From: Acidisoma sp. PAMC 29798
GTDB lineage: Bacteria > Pseudomonadota > Alphaproteobacteria > Acetobacterales > Acetobacteraceae
Direction: 5' to 3'
DNA length: 64,000 bases
NCBI RefSeq assembly: GCF_030252425.1
Contig: NZ_CP126994.1
Span: 4,273,001-4,337,000 of the forward strand
Shown here: positions 1 to 7,883 of the stretch, one piece after another
Layout: each line of letters starts with the position of its first letter
Numbering within the stretch: the first letter of the stretch is position 1
The notes under the pieces: model-generated
The model's database searches: none
The model's input: the letters and a program-made list of their open reading frames with translations, nothing else
What the model was told of the DNA's origin: nothing
Program-made: the position numbers and the translations under genes

Positions 1-53
1 GGAGAGACCGTGGCGCGTAGGGTGGAGCGAAGCGCTATCCACCACACAAAGCG

Positions 54-1349
54 CTATCGCTTGCGGCCCAATTCATAGAGCGCGACGGCGGTCGCGGCGG
101 AGACGTTGAGGCTCTCCATGATGCCGGCCATCGGCAGCTTGGAGAGTTCGTCACAGGAGTCGCGGGTGAGGCGGCGGAGGCCGCTGCCTTCTCCGCCGAG
201 CACCAGGGCCACCCGGCGGTCCACGAAGGCGCCGCCGTCGAGCGCGGTCGGGCCTTCGGCATCCAGACCCACGACCCAGAAATTGGCGGCCTTGAGCATG
301 ACCAGGGTGCGGGCGAGATTGACGGCGCGCAGCAGCGGCACGCTTTCCAGCGCGCCCGAGGCGGCCTTGGCGAGCGAACCCGTTTCTTCCGGCGCATGGC
401 GTTCCTGCACGATGACGCAGGCGACGCCGAAGGCCGCGGCCGAGCGCAGGATGGCGCCGATATTGCGCGGGTCGTTCACCTGATCGAGCACCAGGACGGG
501 TCCCGGCCGCTCCAGCGTGGCAGACAGCACCGGCTGTGGCAGCAGATCGGCGAGCAGGGCGATGCCCTGATGCACGGCATCCTTGCCGAGAAGCTGGTCG
601 ATGCGACCGCGATCGACCATTTCAGCCGTCAGCGCCCAGGGCTTGGGCAGGCGTCCGGTAAGGGTCGCTTCGGCTTCCTCGGTCGCCATCAGACGGCGTA
701 GGCGACGGGCGGGATTCTGCAGGGCCGCCTGGACGGCGTGCTGGCCATAGAGCCAGACAGTGCCGCGCGGTGCCTCGGCGGCCTGGGGCGGCAGCGCCAC
801 GCCGCGTGGCGTGACGGGCGGCGTATAATTATCCTCGCCGCGCTCGCGGGTCAGGCTTTCGCGGGCGCGATCCTGGATGCGGGCGGCAGGCCGGGCCGGG
901 CGATCGCCTGCGGTCTGGTTCGGCCGCGTCTGGCGAATGGTGCGCTCGCCACGCTCGGGCCGGTCGGAGTTTTCCTGGCGAGGGCCGGTATAGGGCGCGC
1001 TTTTAAAGCCGCTGGCGGGGCGGCGGGTTCGCACGGGGCGCTCACCGGACTCCGCCTCGAACTCAGTACGGGCGGGCGCGGGGCGCGGTGACGCGGGGCG
1101 CGGGCCTACGGGTCGGGATGACGTGGGCCGACCGCCGGGATTGCCGCCGCCGTAATTGGGTTTCTCGGAACTCGCGGTATAGCTCGACCGGCCCTGGGCG
1201 CCGCGCGGCTTATCGGGGCTGCCCGCATAGCTGGGTTTCCCGTAGCTCGGTTTGCCGGCGGCCGGGCCGGTGGCGCGATTGGGCTTGTGGGGCGGTTTGG
1301 CGCCGGCGGGTGCGCCTGTGCGCGGACGGTCTGAGCGTGGCGGTTTCAT
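54..1349 (-). CDS. rlmB: 23S rRNA 2'-O-methyltransferase, TrmH/SpoU family (RlmB-like)
   Basis: SPOUT-class methyltransferase expected to methylate the 2'-O of G2251 in the 23S rRNA P-loop. The C-terminal half carries the SpoU fold: a substrate-binding start (VWLYGQHAVQAAL), motif 1 (NDPRNIGAILRSAAAFG), motif 2 (LVLGGEGSGLRRL) and motif 3 (LPMAGIMESLNVSAATAVALYE), which form the SAM-binding knot. The N-terminal ~180 residues are low-complexity and rich in P, R, G and S, an extension common in alphaproteobacterial homologues and probably disordered or RNA-binding. The reading frame opens upstream at a GTG (1382), but the ATG at 1349 has a strong GGAGGCG ribosome site and is preferred. Family sure; exact target inferred from the family. 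Confidence 0.9.
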   Translation of the reverse strand: MKPPRSDRPRTGAPAGAKPPHKPNRATGPAAGKPSYGKPSYAGSPDKPRGAQGRSSYTASSEKPNYGGGNPGGRPTSSRPVGPRPASPRPAPARTEFEAESGERPVRTRRPASGFKSAPYTGPRQENSDRPERGERTIRQTRPNQTAGDRPARPAARIQDRARESLTRERGEDNYTPPVTPRGVALPPQAAEAPRGTVWLYGQHAVQAALQNPARRLRRLMATEEAEATLTGRLPKPWALTAEMVDRGRIDQLLGKDAVHQGIALLADLLPQPVLSATLERPGPVLVLDQVNDPRNIGAILRSAAAFGVACVIVQERHAPEETGSLAKAASGALESVPLLRAVNLARTLVMLKAANFWVVGLDAEGPTALDGGAFVDRRVALVLGGEGSGLRRLTRDSCDELSKLPMAGIMESLNVSAATAVALYELGRKR

Positions 1350-1467
1350 CGCCTCCGTATAGGGCAATGCGCGGCGCGGCACAGGCTTTTTGGCGCAACC
1401 CGGCTAGAAGCGGGCGCGCGCTCCGTTGACACGAGGAGGCAAATGTTGGAAAGCCCGCTCCCGCGTT

Positions 1468-1553
1468 GGAGGGGTGCCCGAGTGGTTAAAGGGGGCGGAC
1501 TGTAAATCCGCTGGCGTACGCCTACGTTGGTTCAAATCCAACCCCCTCCACCA
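1468..1553 (+). tRNA. tRNA-Tyr (anticodon GTA), CCA encoded
   Basis: An 86-nt class II tRNA. The 7-bp acceptor stem GGAGGGG pairs with CCCCTCC, followed by discriminator A and an encoded CCA. The anticodon loop reads CTGTAAA (GTA, Tyr), there is a long variable arm, and the T loop contains GGTTCAAATCC. A TTGACA hexamer at 1426-1431 could be the -35 of its promoter, but no good -10 is obvious. The 3' end is the integration target of the island that follows; the left copy keeps the whole tRNA, so the gene should be functional. Confidence 0.97.
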
Positions 1554-1560
1554 GCGTTGG
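1537..1560 (+). repeat. attL: 24-bp direct repeat at the tRNA-Tyr 3' end
   Basis: This 24-bp segment (begins TCCAACCCCC, ends CAGCGTTGG) covers the last 17 nt of tRNA-Tyr including CCA plus 7 nt beyond it, and recurs exactly at 31238-31261. The flanking base differs on both sides (A versus T before, C versus A after), so 24 bp is the true extent of identity. Integration into a tRNA 3' end next to a P4-type integrase is the classical arrangement for such islands. Confidence 0.9.
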
Positions 1561-2008
1561 CGCTTAGGGCGTTGAGAAGGCTGCAAAGTAGCGCTGCTCA
1601 TTCGAGGCGACCCACCTTAGAACCCGCCTTATAGATTGAATTGCCCTGGTTCTGGGTGACACAGCGTGGGCCACTGACCAACGTGTAAGCCCTCTGGCCA
1701 GCATACGAATGGCTAGCGTTTCTAGAGCCCTGGATGCCGCTATTTGGATAACGCTGCGTCGGCGTGGAATGGACACGCAAATCGCGATGCTGGTCCGAAA
1801 TCAGCACGTTGATCGTCTCTAATTAGCCGGTCCCGAATCCGGCACGCAGCACTTCAAGATGTCCTGTCCGCCGGTTACCATCCAGATGCTGCGGCGGCGC
1901 CACTGACTTTCGTAAGCCGTCGGCCTACCCTCCGGTGGGAGCGGGGTTTGAAGCTCTCCGAGCCGCTAACCCCGTCCGCAGCGCTATGGGCTCTCGGTGC
2001 GATCGATT
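1561..2008. other. Left end of island, no gene recognised
   Basis: About 450 bp between attL and the tspO remnant. Several short open frames exist but none has a good start or recognisable content. A minus-strand frame ending in a stop near 1820 contains the string SQWRRRS, which is shared with the region near 13050; see the dispersed repeat at 1887-1925. I read this as decayed sequence. Confidence 0.5.
1887..1925. repeat. Dispersed ~39-bp imperfect repeat, copy A
   Basis: About 39 bp starting TGCTGCGGCG and ending GTCGTCGGCC or GCCGTCGGCC matches 13043-13081 with three mismatches, in the same orientation. On the minus strand both translate to a similar peptide (PTxYxSQWRRRS), so they may be remnants of one duplicated coding segment. 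No function is assigned. Confidence 0.5.
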
Positions 2009-2532
2009 TTAGCGGTTTCGCCGCCACCCCTCTTCCTGAAGAAAGGAAGCAAACACTACCCAACCGGCCAGCGGTAGGCTCGCAATGGCCGCCTTGCGGT
2101 CAACCATACCGGCCGTGGCTACAAGGCCGACAGACGCGCCGACCATCCCGGCGGTCACGCCTCATCCAGGCGTTTGCGGCCAAACAGCACCCAGGAAAAG
2201 CCGCCCACACCCAGGATGCTCAGGCCCCAAAAGCCAAGAGCCGCATTGCGCTTGGGACTAGGCTCTTGCGCCATCAACCGCGCGCCCCCGTACCACAGCA
2301 ATACCTCGATCGCAGTCCAGGCCCCGGCGAAAACAGGACCGGGGGGTGTCAGCGGCGATTTCCGCAGCCGCGCGGACCAGACTGCTGTCCTCGGATGGGC
2401 AGGCGCAGGGGCAAAGCTGCCGCCGGAAATCGCTGCGGCACCAACGATGGCGCCGGCGATAACGATCGCTGTGCTATTCCGTATTTTCTTCGATCCCCAA
2501 CACGCAGCATTCTCACGGATTATGATGCAGCA
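2009..2532 (-). pseudogene. TspO/MBR tryptophan-rich sensory protein, decayed
   Basis: Reading the minus strand from the stop at 2533-2535, an open frame gives a TspO-like N-half: SARLRKSPLTPPGPVF, then a Trp-containing helix (AWTAIEVLLWYGGARLM) and a third helix ending FSWVLFGRKRL. It stops (TGA) at about 2158, but shifting frame by one continues the protein with MVGASVGLVATAGMVDRKAA and ASLPLAGWVVFASFLQEE, as expected for TspO helices 4-5, ending at 2009. No ATG, GTG or TTG exists before the first helix. So the gene has lost its start and carries a frameshift. TspO proteins are five-helix porphyrin-binding membrane proteins of about 160 aa. Confidence 0.72.
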
Positions 2533-2702
2533 TTAAGCCAATCTGGATAGGTGGGTCACTCGGTCGAATAGCTGCTACGGGATGGGTGTTTCGCGCTCCC
2601 GCGCCCGGCACGCCTCCGAGTCCCGTCAAAGGCTTGCTACCGCAGGCATAGCCGTCTGCACATGGGCCCGCGTCGTCACCTTAGTGCTTGACTTCCGCTC
2701 GA

Positions 2703-3164
2703 TTATGAATGGCTGCGGAGTTTGAGCTGATACTCGAACCAATAGCGCCCAGGCGACGAATAAAGCATATAGATAGCCACCGCCTGTAGCCCGAGATCTG
2801 GCGCCGCCCATAACAGCACCACGTAGCCGTGATACGGAGGTGCGAACGTCCACATCGCGTCGATGATGAAGTTTAAGAGGAACCCGGTCCTCGCCCAGCG
2901 TCTTCCAAGTCCGATCTCCCATACTGCCCAAGCTGAAAAAGCTGCTGTAAGCAGATAGAAGAAAACGATCAGCTCATCGACGGTCGTTTGACTGATGGAG
3001 ATCAGGCCGCCGAGCTGCGTGGCGATCATCTTGGGGATTGTTGCCAACGACTGATAAATGCCTGCAATGGCGGTCCAAGCAGTCCACGCCCAGAGGAGCC
3101 ATTCGGCAGCGCGCACAGCTCGTCGCGCGCCTGGCGCACCGCTAATAAGGTGCACAACGCGCAC
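2703..3164 (-). CDS. Multi-pass inner-membrane protein of unknown function
   Basis: 153 aa starting at a GTG. Four hydrophobic segments are visible: residues ~18-40 (AEWLLWAWTAWTAIAGIY), ~58-85 (VDELIVFFYLLTAAFSAWAVW), ~90-112 and ~112-135 (YVVLLWAAPDLGLQAVAIYML). Aromatic and Trp-rich, as is common in small integral membrane proteins. I do not recognise the family. It is followed by the tspO remnant on the same strand and preceded by two small exported proteins, so this part of the island is a membrane or envelope cluster. Confidence 0.65.
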   Translation of the reverse strand: MRVVHLISGAPGARRAVRAAEWLLWAWTAWTAIAGIYQSLATIPKMIATQLGGLISISQTTVDELIVFFYLLTAAFSAWAVWEIGLGRRWARTGFLLNFIIDAMWTFAPPYHGYVVLLWAAPDLGLQAVAIYMLYSSPGRYWFEYQLKLRSHS

Positions 3165-3223
3165 CCTGTGAGCGGTGGTGCTCGGTCAGCAGCAGAAAAA
3201 GCTCTTGCCAGCAATCATAGAGC

Positions 3224-3409
3224 TCAGGCTGGCTTAGCGCCTGGCATGGAGCACTTTACAAACTTCCCAGAGTGGTCGCGGCAGTGGACCACCTTGCTCG
3301 TGGGCGCAGGGCACTTCATGAATTTACCGGCGCTGTCCCGGCATTGGGCGGCATAGGCGCTGGACGTGGCAAGGCCCAGGATCAGTGCAGCGGTCAGCAG
3401 ATGGCGCAT
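3224..3409 (-). CDS. Small exported Cys-rich protein
   Basis: 61 aa from the ATG at 3409, which has GGAGAG five bases upstream; an earlier ATG at 3430 lacks a ribosome site. Residues 1-22 are a Sec signal peptide (MRHLLTAALILGLATSSAYA, AxA cleavage). The mature peptide of about 40 residues has two copies of a C-R-D-x-x-G-K-F-x-K-C unit separated by PAPTSKVVH, so four cysteines and a basic charge. Predicted periplasmic; the repeats could form two small disulphide loops. Function unknown. Confidence 0.7.
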   Translation of the reverse strand: MRHLLTAALILGLATSSAYAAQCRDSAGKFMKCPAPTSKVVHCRDHSGKFVKCSMPGAKPA

Positions 3410-3483
3410 GTCGCTCTCCAGTCGGAACATCTAAGTTGAGCTTGATGGTGCCGAGCGCAACGGCGCCGGCGATGCCCTATCGG

Positions 3484-3978
3484 TCAGGGACCAACGGCAT
3501 CCAACTCCCCGATATGACGCAGGACGATACGATGGGTCTCTGCGGCAAAAGCCCGGAGCTTTGGGTCGCTACCTGATTGCGCTTCTATGGCGAAGGCGGC
3601 GCCGTCCTTCGCATGGATTACTTTCATATCCTGGAGATACGCAGCATCGAAAGACCGGCCGGACATTGCCTTCAGGCGATCGAGTTCATGCTGGAACGCG
3701 GCGCTCAAAGTGTCTGGGAAGGTGACCCCTGCCCCGGTAGCGATCGTCTTGAGCTTCGCGCCAACCAGAGTGTGGTCATGCGCTTCGGTCGCACCCTGGT
3801 CCCGTACGTCCTGGGTATCGCCTTGAGCAGCACCAGCTTCTCCGGCCGCTACTTCGAACATGCCCCCCTGGCTGACCTTCGCAATGAAGGTTCTGTCCGC
3901 TGACGAGACCATATCGGCCGCATAAGCAGTAAGGCTAAACGCGGCGGATAAAAGCAGCGCTGGGACAATGTATCGCAA
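3484..3978 (-). CDS. DUF4142 exported protein
   Basis: Signal peptide (RYIVPALLLSAAFSLTAYAA) followed by a helical DUF4142 domain starting SSADRTFIAKVSQGGMFEVAAGE, the ferritin-like bundle of this family (AAGEAGAAQG, YLQDMKVIHAKDGAAF, LRAFAAETHRIVLRHI). About 164 aa, normal for the family. The frame opens at an ATG (3990), but a GGAGG sits inside those first codons and five bases before a TTG (3978), so TTG is the likely start. Periplasmic; family members are often on stress-related plasmids and islands, and no biochemical role is established. Confidence 0.8.
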   Translation of the reverse strand: MRYIVPALLLSAAFSLTAYAADMVSSADRTFIAKVSQGGMFEVAAGEAGAAQGDTQDVRDQGATEAHDHTLVGAKLKTIATGAGVTFPDTLSAAFQHELDRLKAMSGRSFDAAYLQDMKVIHAKDGAAFAIEAQSGSDPKLRAFAAETHRIVLRHIGELDAVGP

Positions 3979-4508
3979 AGCGACCTCCATAGATTTATCG
4001 CGTCACTAATGTGGTCACGAATGTCGCCGCGTCTACAGGCTTAGGAAACCTGTGGCGTCACATCTTACGCGAGATAGGTAGGCAGGTCGTTGGCTCAGCA
4101 GGATGGGCCAGCCACATCGCATTTCGGAATGGCTCACCAGCGGCTGGGGACCGTACACCAATCCCCGCTCTCACGCGGCCCTGGGTAGCAGCTTCTTCAC
4201 CTTCCAGCAGATCATGTATCTCTCCACGGCTAGGCGCTTTGCCCTTAAATCGTGGGTGTCGTCATACTAATGTACGGGGCGGCATATCGCGCCCTTGCCG
4301 CCGCCTCCTCCCATTACTTCGCCCCTCCCCGGCACACCTATATCCAGATGGAGGTGCCATTTGGTCGGATCGATCTTGCCACGGTCGATCCCACAGCATA
4401 ACCATTTCGATATATTCCTCACGAAGCAGTGAGGCTCACTATTTTGCCATACTCCGGCCAGCCCGCATTTCTATTCGGCGCCCGTATCATTGCTGATTAG
4501 GAATACGA
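3979..4508. other. ~530 bp without a recognisable gene
   Basis: Open frames in all six frames are short, lack ribosome sites and have no coherent composition. I see no tRNA, repeat or strong hairpin here. Probably decayed island sequence. Confidence 0.5.
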
Positions 4509-4703
4509 ATGGCCTATTGCCACGACATTACGCGCAGAAGCGAAGCGCAACGACTGTTTGCAGCGCTGACAGAAGCTTTAGTTCTGCGAGATGTCTCACG
4601 CTTTTCATGGCCCGAGGGGCTCAACAACGTTCAGACGATAAAAGTCCTGCGTGCAAGGGCATCTCTGGCCAATTCGTTGGCCGCATATCGTAATCGGACT
4701 TGA
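4509..4703 (+). CDS. Possible small protein, 64 aa
   Basis: Starts MAYCHDITRRSEAQRLF with AGGA six bases upstream of the ATG. The product is amphipathic, helical-looking and moderately charged (ALTEALVLRDVSRF, LRARASLANSLAAYRNR). No family recognised. It stands alone in a poorly coding stretch; the ribosome site and regular composition are the only support. Confidence 0.35.
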   Translation: MAYCHDITRRSEAQRLFAALTEALVLRDVSRFSWPEGLNNVQTIKVLRARASLANSLAAYRNRT

Positions 4704-4848
4704 TGCGAGGGGTGCCGTCACTGCTCGCCAGGCGTACCCAACGATTTCTTGATTTGAGAGAGCCAAGGCGGGAGGAGCGTCGGTTCCGGCGCGAGTGCCC
4801 GCGCGGAGGCATCAGCGTGAGTTCCATCCTCACCGCGCCAGTCGTCAA

Positions 4849-5278
4849 TTACTTTGTCGGAAACGAACAACCATCGAGGCTCGTGCCCGCAACCAGCAGT
4901 GCCCACAATTCCGGATGACCAGATCGGAGGGTGTCCGAGCCGTCACGTTTGAATAGTAGGACGGCATTCGCAGAGGCATCATCTGGTTCCAGGCTCGCGA
5001 TCGCCTCTTGGCCTGCATCCATCAAACGCGCAGTGCGGACCATGGAGGTTGCTTCGACTCGAGTCTCAACAGATCGCATCGCCAACTTCAGCGGCGCTAT
5101 TTCAACCCTGCCGCCGGGTGCATCGGGATCGATACATAAAGAACGCCATTCCACATACCCATCATATGGGAAGTTTTCTGTTCGATATGGGCGCTCACCG
5201 GGATGTCCTTCGTTCGGATTGCTGATGCCAACGACGGTAGGTTTTATCGGTGTGGCCGGAGTAGCCTCACTTAGGGCT
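4849..5278 (-). pseudogene. Remnant of an unrecognised protein, start lost
   Basis: From the in-frame stop at about 5280 the minus strand is open to 4849 and looks coding: ATPIKPTVVGISNPNEG, YRTENFPYDGYVEWRSLCID, then LKLAMRSVETRVEATSMV and GQEAIASLEPDDASANAV, ending HPELWALLVAGTSLDGCSF. There is no ATG, GTG or TTG before the GTG at 5154 (codons Y-V-E-W), so either translation starts there (101 aa) or the 5' end is lost. Family not recognised. Confidence 0.4.
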
Positions 5279-5354
5279 TAGGCACACGTTACCCTTTTTG
5301 TGATCGGTAGCTATCAGGCTAGCTGAGCGCTCGGCTTCACACTTGCGCCGTCGG

Positions 5355-5612
5355 TCACCACCCTCGGCGATCGCGCGACCTGGACCACATGAACAGGACC
5401 GCCAGCACAACGACAACCAGGACAACCTCTTGGCCGAGCGTGAGCTGGTGCATCAGTCGGAAGATGACGCTGTAGATCATCGCGTGGATGACGGCTGACA
5501 CCGCCATGTGCGCCATCCAGTCGGTCATGCCGCCGCCATAGCTGTGGTGATAGCCGTAACCGCCGCCATATCCGTAGCTGTGGTGATAGGCGAGCAGTGT
5601 CAGGTGGCTCAT
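5355..5612 (-). CDS. Small membrane protein with Gly/Tyr/His-rich N-terminus
   Basis: 85 aa. The N-terminal ~28 residues are repetitive (HHSYGYGGGYGYHHSYGGG), then a hydrophobic segment ~31-50 (MAHMAVSAVIHAMIYSVIF), a second ~60-76 (EVVLVVVVLAVLFM) and a basic tail SRSRDRRGW. Its ATG overlaps the stop of the preceding gene by 4 bp, so it is the last gene of a six-gene minus-strand operon. The His-rich head could bind metal, but that is only a guess. Confidence 0.7.
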   Translation of the reverse strand: MSHLTLLAYHHSYGYGGGYGYHHSYGGGMTDWMAHMAVSAVIHAMIYSVIFRLMHQLTLGQEVVLVVVVLAVLFMWSRSRDRRGW

Positions 5613-5875
5613 GCGAACGGAACCCCTTCCAGCACCGTCCCCGCGGTGATGATGCCCCAGCTTAGCGGGTCACCAGGAGGCAGCGGATAGAGGTAGGGCG
5701 GCCGTGTCACAACGGGCTTGACGTCGCTGTTGGCTGTCTCTCCCAACAGGAACGCCACCCTGGTCCTCAGTGCCTCACTGGAGACGCCAAGACGCGCCGC
5801 TATCCGTGCGTAACGGCGATCACGGGCGATTAGCGTCAACGCTAGGCCGTCCATCTCGGGCGTCCATGTCGTCAC
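5609..5875 (-). CDS. Small HTH-like protein
   Basis: 88 aa. Residues ~3-45 (TWTPEMDGLALTLIARDRRY then ARIAARLGVSSEALRTRVAFL) have the W...L....R...IA..LGVS pattern of SANT/GcrA-like or sigma-4-like helix-turn-helix segments, so DNA binding is plausible. The C-terminal half is Pro-rich (TRPPYLYPLPPGDP) and unrecognised. Fifth gene of the minus-strand operon; it overlaps the next gene by 4 bp and follows the previous one by 3 bp. Confidence 0.65.
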   Translation of the reverse strand: MTTWTPEMDGLALTLIARDRRYARIAARLGVSSEALRTRVAFLLGETANSDVKPVVTRPPYLYPLPPGDPLSWGIITAGTVLEGVPFA

Positions 5876-5878
5876 GGA

Positions 5879-6223
5879 TCAGTAGCCCTCCACATCAGAG
5901 AATTTCGGAAACAGCCGCCTGATTTGCACATCCCGCTGAGCAGAGAATGCATGGACCATTGCCTTTGCCGCTGGGAGATCGGTGCCGAAGTGCAGGAAGT
6001 CCCAGGTATCGTCCTTCCAGACCAACTCGATGGCATAGTATCGGACGGTGCCGAGCAAAGGGATGCGAACATACCCGCGCCCGGCCGGGAGCTGCATGGC
6101 ACGCCTGGTGTCGCAGGGCCTGAGCTGCAAGTAAGCGGCCCGCTTCCACTGAACCGCTGTGGGGGTGATGATTTCGATTTCGCCGCCGCCGTCTTTGTCG
6201 TGTTCGTCCTCGTATTCGCTCAT
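5879..6223 (-). CDS. Conserved-looking hypothetical protein
   Basis: 114 aa with an acidic head (MSEYEDEHDKDGGGEIEI) and a compact body mixing beta-like and aromatic stretches (GRGYVRIPLLGTVRYYAIEL, VWKDDTWDFLHFGTDLPAAK). No signal peptide or membrane segment, so cytoplasmic. Its ATG overlaps the MarR gene stop by 4 bp, which implies translational coupling. Family not recognised. Confidence 0.65.
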   Translation of the reverse strand: MSEYEDEHDKDGGGEIEIITPTAVQWKRAAYLQLRPCDTRRAMQLPAGRGYVRIPLLGTVRYYAIELVWKDDTWDFLHFGTDLPAAKAMVHAFSAQRDVQIRRLFPKFSDVEGY

Positions 6224-6561
6224 TCGATCACCTTGCGTCGGCCCGCTTCGTATCCCCCAAAAAAGCGTGCGGCGTAACGTTTGCCGTCAGGGGTGATTGT
6301 CACGAGCACGCTTCGCCAATCGTCTGGATTGTCTCCTCGTTTAACGAGACCCGCCCGTTCCAGATGATCAACCGCCCGCGTGATAGAGGGCGTGGGGATC
6401 ATCAGGCGGATAGCAAGACCCTTGACTGTCCACGGCTGTTTCGACGTGCAGCAGATCAGAAGAACCGCCAACTGCCGGAGGGTCAGGTCCCGGTCCTTCT
6501 CGCGCATCAGGGTCGTGATACGGCACGCGAGAAGAGCGGCGAAATCGTATTCCTCTTTCAT
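6220..6561 (-). CDS. MarR-type winged-helix regulator
   Basis: 113 aa from the ATG at 6561 (AAGG upstream); an upstream TTG at 6594 is also possible. The winged-helix domain is clear: LTLRQLAVLLICC, then TVKGLAIRLMIPTPSITRAVDHLERAGLV (recognition helix and following helix) and the wing KRGDNPDDWRSVLVTITPDGKRY. The N-terminal dimer helix is short. Third gene of the minus-strand operon. It may regulate this element's own genes; the ligand is unknown. Confidence 0.8.
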   Translation of the reverse strand: MKEEYDFAALLACRITTLMREKDRDLTLRQLAVLLICCTSKQPWTVKGLAIRLMIPTPSITRAVDHLERAGLVKRGDNPDDWRSVLVTITPDGKRYAARFFGGYEAGRRKVIE

Positions 6562-6596
6562 GGACTCGCCTTTCTCATGCGTGTTCCGGTGCAATT

Positions 6597-7073
6597 TCAG
6601 TCGTCACAAGACATTGTTCGATCGCGCCCACGCGGCTGGAACAGCGGCAGCAGGTCCGTTGATTGGACACCATAGGGCGGCCACTTCACGGGAGTCGATG
6701 CGGCTGCGGCGGGCAGTCCGGGACCGAAACCAGTCGCCCTGATGACCTGTGGTCCCGACATCGTCCGTCTCTCCATCCAGGGCAGCGCGGCCGTGTAAAC
6801 CGCGAACAGCGCCTCCGCAGGCGTCGCCTCGAACCACTCGTTGCGGACGCACATTTTGCCGAGTAGCCGGTGCGCTTGGTGCTCGACGTCAGGGGCATCG
6901 CCGAACGGCACAGCAATCGCCACGTGGATCATGAGGTCGAGCGGTGACGCGGTCTGGAGCGTTGCGAGTCTGGCACGCGGGTTGGTCGCCATACCGATCT
7001 TCTGAAGCCCGCTGACGGGGCCGATCACATAGACATAGCGGATAGCGGGAGGCAGTCGGGCGTTACGCTTCAA
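6597..7073 (-). CDS. GIY-YIG-like (MUG113/T5orf172) nuclease-fold protein
   Basis: 158 aa. Residues ~12-45 read YVYVIGPVSGLQKIGMATNP then RARLATLQTASP, the Y-V-Y-x-I...KIG...R...LQ...P signature of the T5orf172/MUG113 branch of the GIY-YIG superfamily. Further conserved-type residues follow in VEHQAHRLLGKMCVRNEWFE (E, H and the NEWF motif). These proteins occur in phages and mobile elements; endonuclease activity is inferred from the fold. Second gene of the operon, starting inside the stop of the XRE gene (4-bp overlap). Confidence 0.75.
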   Translation of the reverse strand: MKRNARLPPAIRYVYVIGPVSGLQKIGMATNPRARLATLQTASPLDLMIHVAIAVPFGDAPDVEHQAHRLLGKMCVRNEWFEATPAEALFAVYTAALPWMERRTMSGPQVIRATGFGPGLPAAAASTPVKWPPYGVQSTDLLPLFQPRGRDRTMSCDD

Positions 7074-7306
7074 GTCGAGCGGTTCCTCATTCGCACACCG
7101 GCGCCGCCACCGTTCTCGGCGATGAATTCGACGCCTGCGGCCTCTAGGGCACGACGGATCGCATCCATGTTCGCCGATGTTATCGCGCCGCCAGATTCGA
7201 GGCGTTGAACCGTGGAAAGGCCCAGATTGGCGGCCTCAGCTAGTTGGCGGGCTGACCATCCCAAGAAACCTCTTGCTCCCCTCGTCTGAGCGGCGGACAG
7301 ATTCAT
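7070..7306 (-). CDS. XRE-family repressor, small
   Basis: 78 aa with one Cro/CI-type helix-turn-helix at ~10-55: QTRGARGFLGWSARQLAEAA, NLGLSTVQRLESGG, SANMDAIRRALEAAGVEFIAE. It is the first gene of a six-gene minus-strand operon, and its start codon is 12 bp from an inverted-repeat element (7318-7364) that also overlaps the divergent promoter. It is therefore the obvious candidate regulator of both operons and of itself. Family sure; operator assignment is inference. Confidence 0.85.
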   Translation of the reverse strand: MNLSAAQTRGARGFLGWSARQLAEAANLGLSTVQRLESGGAITSANMDAIRRALEAAGVEFIAENGGGAGVRMRNRST

Positions 7307-7317
7307 TTTAGTTCACA

Positions 7318-7364
7318 TGACATAAATTGCTTGACCACCGCATTCTGTGATGTAATTTATGTCA
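7318..7364. promoter_or_regulatory. Inverted-repeat operator between divergent operons
   Basis: TGACATAAATT (7318-7328) and its exact reverse complement AATTTATGTCA (7354-7364) are separated by 25 bp. The right arm overlaps the -10 of the plus-strand promoter and the left arm lies just upstream of the XRE start codon. Two arms 36 bp centre to centre suit looping or cooperative binding by a small XRE dimer. Confidence 0.6.
7331..7358 (+). promoter_or_regulatory. Putative sigma-70 promoter of the plus-strand operon
   Basis: TTGACC (7331-7336), a 16-bp spacer and TAATTT (7353-7358) resemble a -35/-10 pair. The -10 lies within the right arm of the inverted repeat, so repressor binding there would block it. 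The first gene starts about 150 bp downstream. Confidence 0.5.
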
Positions 7365-7511
7365 CATGAGGCGAATAACTTCAATGGTCGCTTCCGTCAC
7401 CGCGCCGGGCGGCTCCCGGCACAGTCCGCAGCGCTAAGTCGCTGGGCGAGGTCGAGACGGCGAGTGCGGACACACCCGTCGTCTCTGACCCCAAGCAAGG
7501 GACCAAGACCC

Positions 7512-7883
7512 ATGCGAGTGGCTACTATGAAGCTTACACCCGAGGGTCAGCGCCTGCCATTCGCGCTGGTCCTCATCGACCTCGACAGCCACAGCGACGG
7601 AGCTCTGATGCGCATGTGCGCCAGGGCGATGAAGCTGAGCGACGACGGCGAGATTGCCCGCACCGTCGGCCGGACCGCCGTGGTGATGTGGGCCCGCGAA
7701 TTCGGCGCCGAGCAGGAGGACCTGCGGACCCGCATCGTCCATACCGCCGCACGCACGGCCGAGGGTGCTGCCATGAAGGCGCTCTACGCGACGAGCGATG
7801 TCCTCGTCGCTGCGCGGCCCGTCCTGCACCAGGCGGCCTACAGCGCCCTTGAGGACATGCTGCGGATGGGGAGGCGCACGTGA
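7512..7883 (+). CDS. Hypothetical protein, first gene of plus-strand operon
   Basis: 123 aa from the ATG at 7512 (MRVATMKLTPEGQRLPFALV). The same frame is open from 7359, but that upstream part is Arg- and Ser-rich and lies over the promoter, so it is excluded. The body is helical and Ala-rich: RMCARAMKLSDDGEIARTVG, VVMWAREFGAEQEDLRTRI, HTAARTAEGAAMKALY. No signal peptide or recognised family. The stop overlaps the GTG of the next gene by 4 bp. Confidence 0.6.
   Translation: MRVATMKLTPEGQRLPFALVLIDLDSHSDGALMRMCARAMKLSDDGEIARTVGRTAVVMWAREFGAEQEDLRTRIVHTAARTAEGAAMKALYATSDVLVAARPVLHQAAYSALEDMLRMGRRT

Noticed and set aside
1598-1807. Short minus-strand frames just inside attL
   Set aside because: No start context or family resemblance; expected by chance in GC-rich DNA.
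7346-7366. CRP-like site TGTGA...TCACA in the divergent promoter
   Set aside because: The spacer is 11 bp rather than the 6 bp of CRP sites; the longer TGACATAAATT inverted repeat is the better-supported element.
7359-7511. Upstream extension of the first plus-operon gene
   Set aside because: It would place coding sequence over the promoter/operator and is Arg/Ser-rich; the ATG at 7512 is preferred.
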